From contig NZ_CBDCEO010000013.1 in the NCBI RefSeq assembly GCF_965215815.1, positions 186,001 through 250,000 of the forward strand: a stretch of DNA of 64,000 nt, given 5' to 3'. The translations under genes and the position numbers were made by a program. Numbering within the stretch: the stretch's first letter is position 1; each line of letters opens with the position of its first letter. Positions 41,994-48,194 of this stretch are shown piece by piece. The notes below the pieces were generated by a model, which was not told where the DNA came from, made no database searches, and worked only from the letters and a program-made list of their open reading frames with translations. The stretch comes from Poriferisodalis sp965215815. Lineage in GTDB: Bacteria > Actinomycetota > Acidimicrobiia > Acidimicrobiales > Poriferisodalaceae.

Positions 41994-42553
41994 AGTCGGG
42001 GCACCTCGAACGGGCACTTGTCCAGGAAGCCCTCGGGCGGTTCGTCGAGATCACCGAGGCGCTCCTCGTTCGCCGCCTCGTATTCATTGGTGTGCTTGAT
42101 GAGCATGTTGTCGCTCGAGAAGAAGTGGGTGTCGCGACCGGCAACCGTCACGACGTCACCTTGCACCCAGCGTCCTTCGAGCACTACCGGGATCCACGGC
42201 GATTCGAACAGGTCTGGGGGGTCGACGGAGTGGCGCACCGACACCGACGCGCAGTTGTGGACCACCTCGAAGGCGGTCACGCCGCCATCGAGGACCACTG
42301 ACGCAGGCACCACGCGTCCCTGCAGACGGAACCGGCGCTCGCCGAGCTCGACGCGCTCGGCGATGGCCTCATCGGCGTTGCGGAAGAACAGGGTGGCGTT
42401 GCGCAGGCCGGCAATCGCTGCCGCGCCGCCCGCGATGAGCAGCAGCAACACGAACCCACCGACCAGGGCCTTGCGTCGGCGCCCCATGTCCCTGCGTGCC
42501 GCTGCACGATCAGAAGCCTCCTCGATTGGGTGCCGGGGGCTGAGATCCGTCAT
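41990..42553 (-). CDS. ccmE: CcmE haem chaperone
   Basis: A 187-residue membrane-anchored OB-fold haem chaperone. An N-terminal membrane segment (LVGGFVLLLLIAGGAAAI) is followed by a beta barrel. The haem-binding H-x-x-x-Y motif is HTNEY at residues 154-158 in DNMLIKHTNEYEAAN, the histidine form found in most bacteria. Its ATG overlaps the ccmD stop as ATGA, and its own stop overlaps the ccmF start. Confidence 0.94.
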   Translation of the reverse strand: MTDLSPRHPIEEASDRAAARRDMGRRRKALVGGFVLLLLIAGGAAAIAGLRNATLFFRNADEAIAERVELGERRFRLQGRVVPASVVLDGGVTAFEVVHNCASVSVRHSVDPPDLFESPWIPVVLEGRWVQGDVVTVAGRDTHFFSSDNMLIKHTNEYEAANEERLGDLDEPPEGFLDKCPFEVPRL

Positions 42554-42714
42554 GTCTGTGCGGTCTCGTTGCTCGGATCCCCCGCAGACTCTGTCTTGCC
42601 AATCCCCAGGTCCCGACCGAGTGCGCGGCCGCGCCGGACTAGCCAGAGGGCGTACGTCACAACGGCGGCCGCCACCAGTACGTACCCAGTGAGCACGTTT
42701 GCTGCGTAGGTCAT
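42550..42714 (-). CDS. ccmD: CcmD small membrane protein
   Basis: A 54-residue protein, MTYAANVLTGYVLVAAAVVT onward, with one membrane segment and a basic/polar cytoplasmic tail (LWLVRRGRALGRDLGIGK). The position between ccmC and ccmE, the single helix and the size identify it as CcmD, which helps release holo-CcmE from CcmABC. Both ends overlap its neighbours by four bases (ATGA). Confidence 0.85.
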   Translation of the reverse strand: MTYAANVLTGYVLVAAAVVTYALWLVRRGRALGRDLGIGKTESAGDPSNETAQT

Positions 42715-43538
42715 CGTCCCGCCGCCTGTTCGCTGCGGCGTTCTTCGAGGAGCTCTTCCAAGGTTGCTTCCTCGGCGAGTTCTTCGAGACGCAGCACTCG
42801 GTAACGATGGATGCCGATCCACAGCGCCACCACAGTGAAGACGGCCCATGAATACAGGAGGGTCCAGTAGATCTCGCCGGCGAAATTGCGGTCGCCCCCG
42901 GGCCCGAGCTCCAAGCTGGCCTCTTGATGCAGCGTGCGCCACCAATCCACCGAGTAGTGGACGATCGGCAGGTTGACGACCGCGATGAGGGCCATGACCG
43001 CCGACCGCCGTGCCCTGGAGCGAGGCTCGGCGGGCAAGCGCCGCAGGGCCAGATAGCCGAGATAGGTCACGAACAGCAGGACGGTGGTGGTCAGCCGGGC
43101 GTCCCACTGCCAGTAGGTGCCCCAGGTCACCTTCCCCCACAGCGACCCGGTCACCAGCGTGAGTGCGGTGAACAGCACGCCGAGCTCGGCGGCAGCTCCA
43201 GCTACGCGGTCCCAGTGCCGCGCCTGCCGATCGGCGATGACGCCTTCCAACCCTCCGGCGCCGCTGCGGGTCCGCCACAGCACTTTGGCGCTTGCGAATG
43301 CGGTCAGCAAGAAGCCGCCATAGGCGACCCAGATCGAGGGCACGTGCACGTACATCAGCCGCACGGCGTCACCTTGCACTGCGTCGGCAGGCGAGATCCA
43401 CAGCGCCAGCAGCGCCATCACGGCGACTGCTGCGATCGCGACCACACCCAGCACCCGGGTCGCGACACTGCCGGTCATCGACAGCGACGCGGTGCGTTGC
43501 GCCTGCTGGCGAAGGTCGGGCTCAGCGGCCCCGATCAT
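42711..43538 (-). CDS. ccmC: CcmC haem exporter/transferase
   Basis: A 275-residue polytopic protein with six membrane segments that loads haem onto CcmE. The Trp-rich signature is WGKVTWGTYWQWDARLT. Conserved histidines are seen in LMYVHVPSIWVAYGGF and PIVHYSVDWWRTLHQ. An acidic C-terminal tail (EELAEEATLEELLEERRSEQ) is additional. ATG 43538 begins MIGAAEPDLRQQAQ. It follows ccmB by 20 bases. Confidence 0.94.
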   Translation of the reverse strand: MIGAAEPDLRQQAQRTASLSMTGSVATRVLGVVAIAAVAVMALLALWISPADAVQGDAVRLMYVHVPSIWVAYGGFLLTAFASAKVLWRTRSGAGGLEGVIADRQARHWDRVAGAAAELGVLFTALTLVTGSLWGKVTWGTYWQWDARLTTTVLLFVTYLGYLALRRLPAEPRSRARRSAVMALIAVVNLPIVHYSVDWWRTLHQEASLELGPGGDRNFAGEIYWTLLYSWAVFTVVALWIGIHRYRVLRLEELAEEATLEELLEERRSEQAAGR

Positions 43539-43558
43539 CGTGAGCCCGCGTTCATGAC

Positions 43559-44227
43559 TCAGGCGTCCTCCAGCAGCGGACCAGCCGCCGCCCAGCCCAC
43601 TGCGATGTAGGTGACCAGCACCACAGCCAGCAGTGCTGTCCAGCTCCAGCCTTGGTCGGCGCTGGTCCCGAGCGCCACGTCGAACGCCCGGGTCCCGGCC
43701 AAGAGCACCGGTGCTGCCACCGGGATCAGCAGCAGCGGGAGCAGGGTATCCGCCGACCGCAGACCTACCGTCATCGCCCCGTACAGCGTCCCGCAGATGG
43801 CAAACGCAGCTGTGCCACAGAGCCCTGCGACAACGACCAGGAGCCAGTCGTCGACGGTGACCGAGTAGAGCACCAGCAGACCCGCAGCGGTGAATACGGC
43901 GACCACGATGAGCTGGATGGCCAGCGCTGCCGCCTTGCCCCAGAGGATGGCCGCGGACGCCAGCCCGCCGAGGCGCAGCGCGTCCAGGTTCCCACCTTCG
44001 GCCTCGATGTCGAAGCTGCGCTTCGCCCCGAGCACGCCTCCGAACAAGACGGCCACCCAAAACAAACCGCCCGCCCCGGCGCCGAGCAAGGACGGGTTTG
44101 CGTCGAATGCGAATGCGAAGACCACAAGGATGAGCAGCACCGTCGGGACGATTTGGATGAGCGTGATGCGGGCCCGTCGCTCGACGGTCAGGTCCTTGCG
44201 GCAGACGAGCCAGATCTCACGCCACAT
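43559..44227 (-). CDS. ccmB: CcmB ABC transporter permease
   Basis: A 222-residue permease with about six membrane segments, the CcmB half of the CcmAB transporter that drives release of holo-CcmE. It begins MWREIWLVCRKDLTVERRAR and contains GGLFWVAVLFGGVLGAKRSF, EAEGGNLDALRL and LLLIPVAAPVLLAGTRA, all matching CcmB. It overlaps ccmA by 11 bases. Confidence 0.93.
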   Translation of the reverse strand: MWREIWLVCRKDLTVERRARITLIQIVPTVLLILVVFAFAFDANPSLLGAGAGGLFWVAVLFGGVLGAKRSFDIEAEGGNLDALRLGGLASAAILWGKAAALAIQLIVVAVFTAAGLLVLYSVTVDDWLLVVVAGLCGTAAFAICGTLYGAMTVGLRSADTLLPLLLIPVAAPVLLAGTRAFDVALGTSADQGWSWTALLAVVLVTYIAVGWAAAGPLLEDA

Positions 44228-44897
44228 CGGTTGGACCGTCCGTGCTTGGCGCGGCAGCGGTCGCCTCGACCCGGCCGCCAGCGAGCACTACCTGGCGCGC
44301 GGCCGCGACCCCTGCACGGCCCGTTTCGTGTGTCGCGAACATCACCGTGGCTCCCGCCTCGACGGCGTCGGCCAGCAACTCGTCGAGCGCGTCCCTGCTC
44401 GACTCGTCAAGTCCGGCGTGCGGCTCGTCGAGCAGCCACAGCCGCGGGCGGGCGATGGTCAGACAGGCCAGCGCCACTCGCCGCTGCTGCCCCTCAGAGA
44501 GCCGTCGAATGGCAACTGCGGTCAGGCGACCACCGAGTGCGAAGCGTTCGACCGCGGCTGACACCTCGGCGGGGGCCGCGCTATGCAGGGCCGCGCAGTG
44601 GCGCAGCTGGTCGTCAACTCTCAGATCGCCGTAGAGCGGTGCCCGATGTCCCAGCAATCCGACGTGACGCCGGACTGAGCGACGGTCTGCGATGAGGTCG
44701 AAGCCCAGCACCTCGGCTCGCGCGCCTCGTAAGGGCACGAGACCCGCACATGCCCGCAGCAACGTGCTCTTGCCTGCGCCGTTGGGACCCCTCAGGCAGA
44801 CCATCTCGCCGGTTTGCACGGTGAGGTCAGCACCCGCCAATGCAGGAAAGCGGTCCAACAGGGCCACGACGCCCTCGAAGGCAACGGCAGCTGCCAC
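44217..44897 (-). CDS. ccmA: CcmA ABC transporter ATP-binding protein
   Basis: A 226-residue ATPase. Walker A is RGPNGAGKSTLLRA (37-44), the Q-loop region HVGLLGHRAPLYGDL is CcmA-like, the signature is RRLSEGQQRRVALA, Walker B is LWLLDEPHAGLD and the switch histidine is in FATHETG. First gene of the nine-function ccm operon (A, B, C, D, E, F, G, H/I), with overlaps or short gaps throughout. The start is GTG 44897. Confidence 0.93.
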   Translation of the reverse strand: MAAAVAFEGVVALLDRFPALAGADLTVQTGEMVCLRGPNGAGKSTLLRACAGLVPLRGARAEVLGFDLIADRRSVRRHVGLLGHRAPLYGDLRVDDQLRHCAALHSAAPAEVSAAVERFALGGRLTAVAIRRLSEGQQRRVALACLTIARPRLWLLDEPHAGLDESSRDALDELLADAVEAGATVMFATHETGRAGVAAARQVVLAGGRVEATAAAPSTDGPTDVA

Positions 44898-44929
44898 GGA
44901 GCGTCAAGGCTACGGGTGGGTTCGGTCGC

Positions 44930-45148
44930 TCAGGGCGTCGCGACCACCGCAAGCACATCGCCCTCGGCGACGGCGTCGCCCTCGGCCACATGCATCTGCG
45001 CCAGCGTGCCGTCGGTGGGAGCAGTGACAGGGATCTCCATCTTCATGGACTCGAGGATGAGCAATTCGTCGCCAGCAGCGACGGCGGTTCCCACCTCGGC
45101 AACCACCTTCCACACGGTCGCGGTCAACTCAGCTCGAACGTCCAACAA
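44930..45148 (-). CDS. Small biotin/lipoyl attachment protein (TB7.3-like)
   Basis: A 72-residue single-domain biotinyl carrier. The biotinylation motif is ILESMKMEIPV (SMKM instead of AMKM), and the beta-barrel halves EVGTAVAAGDELL and AEGDAVAEGDVLAVV are clear. It closely resembles the mycobacterial biotinylated protein TB7.3, whose partner carboxylase is unclear. It starts at TTG 45148 or 45145, with GGAGGAG upstream. It is separated from ccmA by 32 bases and may share its transcript. Confidence 0.88.
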   Translation of the reverse strand: MLDVRAELTATVWKVVAEVGTAVAAGDELLILESMKMEIPVTAPTDGTLAQMHVAEGDAVAEGDVLAVVATP

Positions 45149-45312
45149 GTCGTTTCTCCTCCACGGAACCCGGGGCGAAAAGCCTGCGCAAAGCTAATCG
45201 AGGCGGCAACCGAACGCCCAGGACTCGTGGTTGGCACCTCTGTTGGCGACGTCTTGTTTGGCGCCTCACCATCCACAAGTGCGCGCGAACCGGTCTGTAC
45301 TGTCGACATGCG
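45149..45312. promoter_or_regulatory. Divergent intergenic region
   Basis: 164 bases between the biotinyl-protein gene (minus) and the DUF5317-like gene (plus). Promoters for both, and possibly for the ccm operon, must lie here. No boxes could be assigned with confidence. Confidence 0.4.
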
Positions 45313-46200
45313 GTGTTCTTCATCGTGCTTGTGGCGACCATTGGAATTTGCACCGGCTTCGCCCTTGCACTCGTCACTGGCGGCACGCCGCGCGAGATCT
45401 TCGGCAGGCTGCGAGCACTCCGGATCAACCATTGGCCAGTGCTCGCGCTCGGTGTTGTCCTGTCGCTCGCTGTCGGTTTGGACACCAACATGCTCGCGGG
45501 TCGCTTCGCGCTGGGTGTCTCGCTTGCGCTGCTGCTCGCAGGTTGCCTGCTCAACCGGCACCTCACCGGTGCGTGCATCGCTGCGGTCGGCATTGCGGCA
45601 AACCTCGCAGTGCTCCTCGTGAACGGCTACCTGCCAGTGAACGAGAGCGCTGTGGTGGCTGCAGGCATCATCGACTTCGACGGACTTGACCGGGTACTGC
45701 TCGGCGCTGCCCGACGGTGGTCGGACGACGCGACGATTGCCGCGTGGCTGGGCGGTGCAATCCCGCTCGCACCGCTGAGAGATGTCATCACGCTGGGCGA
45801 TCTGGTGACCGCCGCCGGTTTGGCCAACATCGGATTCCGGCTCATGTGGCCGGCGGCGTGGGATCTACGACGGCTCGAAGCGGTGTCGGCAAGCAATCTT
45901 GAGGACTACGACGATGGGACCGTCGTGCTCAGGCCGGTGGCACCGTCCACAACCCTGGAGCATCCGCCGCTGGTCGGCGCGGCAGCAGCGTCGCCAGCAA
46001 CGCCAGCACGAACGGCACCCACAGCTCCGGCGGAACCGCCGAGCCCCGTGCCGGCACACAACGAGCCGGCGTGGGCATCGCGAGTCGAACCAGCACCGTG
46101 GCCGGCCCCTGCACCGTGGCCCAATGAAGTCGAAACCCCCGAACGCACCTCGAGCGGCGAGCGCACCGAAGCCCACGATCCGCAGCTCTTCGGAGCCTGA
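45313..46200 (+). CDS. DUF5317-like multipass membrane protein
   Basis: A 295-residue protein with about five membrane segments in the first 190 residues (FFIVLVATIGICTGFALAL, LALGVVLSLAVGLD, ACIAAVGIAANLAVLLVNG) and LVTAAGLANIGFRLMW. The NGYLPVNESAVVAAG and LGDLVTAAGLANI stretches resemble DUF5317 membrane proteins. The C-terminal ~100 residues are a Pro/Ala/Glu-rich cytoplasmic tail. GTG 45313 is the chosen start. Function unknown. Confidence 0.7.
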   Translation: MFFIVLVATIGICTGFALALVTGGTPREIFGRLRALRINHWPVLALGVVLSLAVGLDTNMLAGRFALGVSLALLLAGCLLNRHLTGACIAAVGIAANLAVLLVNGYLPVNESAVVAAGIIDFDGLDRVLLGAARRWSDDATIAAWLGGAIPLAPLRDVITLGDLVTAAGLANIGFRLMWPAAWDLRRLEAVSASNLEDYDDGTVVLRPVAPSTTLEHPPLVGAAAASPATPARTAPTAPAEPPSPVPAHNEPAWASRVEPAPWPAPAPWPNEVETPERTSSGERTEAHDPQLFGA

Positions 46201-46216
46201 ACGCCTTTCACGCTTT

Positions 46217-46259
46217 CTTTGTGCAAATTTGCCGCCTGTGGCGGCATTTCTGCACAAAG
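46217..46259. terminator. Long interrupted hairpin
   Basis: Outer stem CTTTGTGCA (46217-46225) with TGCACAAAG (46251-46259), inner stem GCCGCC (46231-46236) with GGCGGC (46240-46245), loop TGT, and a 5+5 internal loop. It lies 17 bases after the DUF5317-like stop. A bidirectional terminator is likely, though the perfect outer arms could also be a protein-binding site. Confidence 0.65.
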
Positions 46260-46390
46260 TTTGGGCGGTCGGGGCAGGCAGGCATCGCCGCTTATCGGCA
46301 GTCTGCGGCTGCGGCGCCGACGCGTAATACCGCGCCAACGACGGCACGACGATGCCTGTGCCGAGATCCGTGACGAGATAATGGGGGGTC

Positions 46391-46729
46391 GTGGCCACCT
46401 CCCGGAAGTCCAATCGCGAGATGCCCGACATTGATCGCGGCCCAGCGCATGCGCCAAGCGATCCCGTCGACGATGTTCTCGTTCGACGAGCGCGGCTGAA
46501 GCGGATCTCCAGCCTCGGACAACGGACGGGGTACGGCCTGTATGTGGCGTCGCTTGTCTGCGGCGCCATCGGCATCCGCTGGGGATACACCCCGCTGCTC
46601 GCCACGCTGATCGCCGTGGCGCTCGTGGTCGGATCGATGCTGCTTGCGCCCTCCATCGTCATGAGCCACGGCATCAAAGCCGCCGAGCGCGATGAGCGTC
46701 GAGCCGCGGCGACCAGATCGACACAGTGA
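46391..46729 (+). CDS. Small two-pass membrane protein
   Basis: A 112-residue protein of unknown family with a charged N-terminus, two hydrophobic segments (GYGLYVASLVCGAIGIRWG and LLATLIAVALVVGSMLLA) and a basic tail (AERDERRAAATRSTQ). GTG 46391 is the start. Its TGA overlaps a GTG of the CoA-transferase frame, so the two are probably one transcript. Confidence 0.65.
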   Translation: MATSRKSNREMPDIDRGPAHAPSDPVDDVLVRRARLKRISSLGQRTGYGLYVASLVCGAIGIRWGYTPLLATLIAVALVVGSMLLAPSIVMSHGIKAAERDERRAAATRSTQ

Positions 46730-46740
46730 ACGAGGATCGA

Positions 46741-47979
46741 ATGCCAACCACAGCAGGCACTGAAACTGCGGGCGACAACCAGCATTCAGGCGCGCTCGAC
46801 GGCATACGCGTTATCGATCTGACAACAGTGCTCATGGGACCGCTGGCATGCCGAATGCTGGGAGATCACGGCGCCGACGTAATCAGAGTGGAAACGCTCG
46901 ACGGCGACTCCACGCGCAACGGCCTGCCGGCCCGGTCCGCTGGCATGTCTGGGTTCAGCCTCAACATTCAGCGCAACAAGCGCTCGCTGGCGCTGGATCT
47001 CAAGTCCCCGGCCGGGCGTGAGGCAATGGAAAGGCTGCTGGCCAGCGCTGACGTGCTCATCACCAACATGCGAGCGGCGGCCCTCGAACGCCTCGGTCTC
47101 GATGCCGACACCCTGCGGGCTCAGCACCCGCAGCTCATCTGCTGCCGAGCAAACGGCTACGGCAGCGGCGGTCCATATCGCGACAAACCCGCCTACGACG
47201 ACGCGATCCAGGCCGCTTCGGGCCTGTCGGATCTGATCGGTCGTATCACCGGCGAACCCGGCTTCGTGCCTGCTGTGATTGCCGACAAGGTCACCGGACT
47301 GCATGTCGTCGAAGCTGTACTCGCCGCCCTCTTCCACCGTGAGCGCACCGGAGTGGCCCAGGTCATCGAGGTGCCCATGTTCGAGACGATGGTGGCGTTC
47401 AATCTGGTGGAGCATTACCGCGGCGCAGTGTTCGAGCCACCAGAGGGACCCTTCGGCTACGACCGGTTGCTGACTCCGCACCGGCGTCCCTACCCCACTG
47501 CCGACGGCTGGGTGTGCCTGCTGCCCTACAACGATGCGCAGTACCGGGCCTTCTTCAAATTCGTCGACCGGCCCGAGTTGGCTGACGATCCACGCTTCGC
47601 GAGCCACAACAGCCGGATTTCGCACGTCGACGAGCTGTATGCGTTGTTCGGTGAGCTCTCGGTGCGCCGCACGACGGACGAGTGGATCTCCTACTGCGAC
47701 GAGCACTCGATCCCGGTCGCGAGGGTCATGGACCTGGCGGATCTCGACGGCGATCCTCAGCTGGCTGCGGTCGGCCTGGTGAGCATCTCAGAGCATCCCA
47801 CTGAAGGGGCGTACCGCTACGTGGCTGACCCGGTTGTCTATTCCGAGACGCCGACGCGCCTGCGCCGTCATGCACCGCTGCTCGGCGAGCACGCGGTCGA
47901 GATTCTCAGCGAGCTCGGCTACGACGCGGCCGAGATTGACGGCTTGCGAGACAAGGGCGTCATCGTCGTGCCGGGCTAG
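46741..47979 (+). CDS. CaiB/BaiF family III CoA transferase
   Basis: A 412-residue family III CoA transferase that moves CoA between carboxylic acids. It has GIRVIDLTTVLMGPLACRML, the HGADVIRVET and NIQRNKRSLALDLKSPAG motifs, and the catalytic Asp in KPAYDDAIQAASGLSDL. VPMFETMVAFNLVEHYRG and YDRLLTPHRRPYPTADGWV follow. The substrate is not predictable. ATG 46741 has GAGG five bases upstream; GTG 46726, overlapping the preceding stop, is the alternative. It fits a catabolic theme with the ETF and hydratase genes. Confidence 0.93.
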   Translation: MPTTAGTETAGDNQHSGALDGIRVIDLTTVLMGPLACRMLGDHGADVIRVETLDGDSTRNGLPARSAGMSGFSLNIQRNKRSLALDLKSPAGREAMERLLASADVLITNMRAAALERLGLDADTLRAQHPQLICCRANGYGSGGPYRDKPAYDDAIQAASGLSDLIGRITGEPGFVPAVIADKVTGLHVVEAVLAALFHRERTGVAQVIEVPMFETMVAFNLVEHYRGAVFEPPEGPFGYDRLLTPHRRPYPTADGWVCLLPYNDAQYRAFFKFVDRPELADDPRFASHNSRISHVDELYALFGELSVRRTTDEWISYCDEHSIPVARVMDLADLDGDPQLAAVGLVSISEHPTEGAYRYVADPVVYSETPTRLRRHAPLLGEHAVEILSELGYDAAEIDGLRDKGVIVVPG

Positions 47980-48031
47980 CGGGCCCGTCGAGCGAGCAGC
48001 CGTGACAGGGGTCCCTGATTTGGATCCGGCT

Positions 48032-48055
48032 GGACCGACTAGCGGGGCCCCGTCA
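48032..48055. repeat. 24-bp direct repeat, left copy
   Basis: ggaccgactagcggggcccc followed by gtca; matches 52622-52645 at 21 of 24 positions in the same orientation. The two copies bracket the secreted-protein pair. Confidence 0.7.
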
Positions 48056-48144
48056 TGAGCATTGTGCGCTAAATTCAGATGTTCATGATCATTTTTCACG
48101 CAATGTTGAACGCCTCGGCCCAGATCGCGCGGGCGTCTTCAGTA

Positions 48145-48157
48145 CCCCCCCCCCCCC
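48145..48157. repeat. C13 homopolymer in the leader of the secreted-protein gene
   Basis: Thirteen Cs directly before GGAGTTATGG. An in-frame TAA at 48189 separates the tract from the signal-peptide frame, so the tract lies in the 5' leader and would act on promoter spacing or leader folding. Confidence 0.9.
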
Positions 48158-48194
48158 GGAGTTATGGAGGGTGTCGGCAGGCCGGGTGTAAGTC

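Larger units (their letters stand above)
47980..48194. promoter_or_regulatory. Leader of the secreted-protein pair
   Basis: 215 bases without a gene. They hold the left 24-bp repeat (48032-48055), an AT-rich stretch at 48060-48110 (attgtgcgctaaattcag, gttcatgatcatttttca) that is the probable promoter, and the C13 tract 37 bases before the chosen start. Confidence 0.6.

Noticed and set aside
42715..43278. A longer protein ending in the CcmD sequence
   Set aside because: The upstream part is antisense-like Arg-rich sequence within ccmC. Only the last 54 residues look real, with a proper ATG overlapping the ccmC stop.
46786..47706. A 306-codon minus-strand frame opposite the CoA transferase
   Set aside because: It is antisense to a gene with the complete family III motif set; composition and lack of domains mark it as a shadow.
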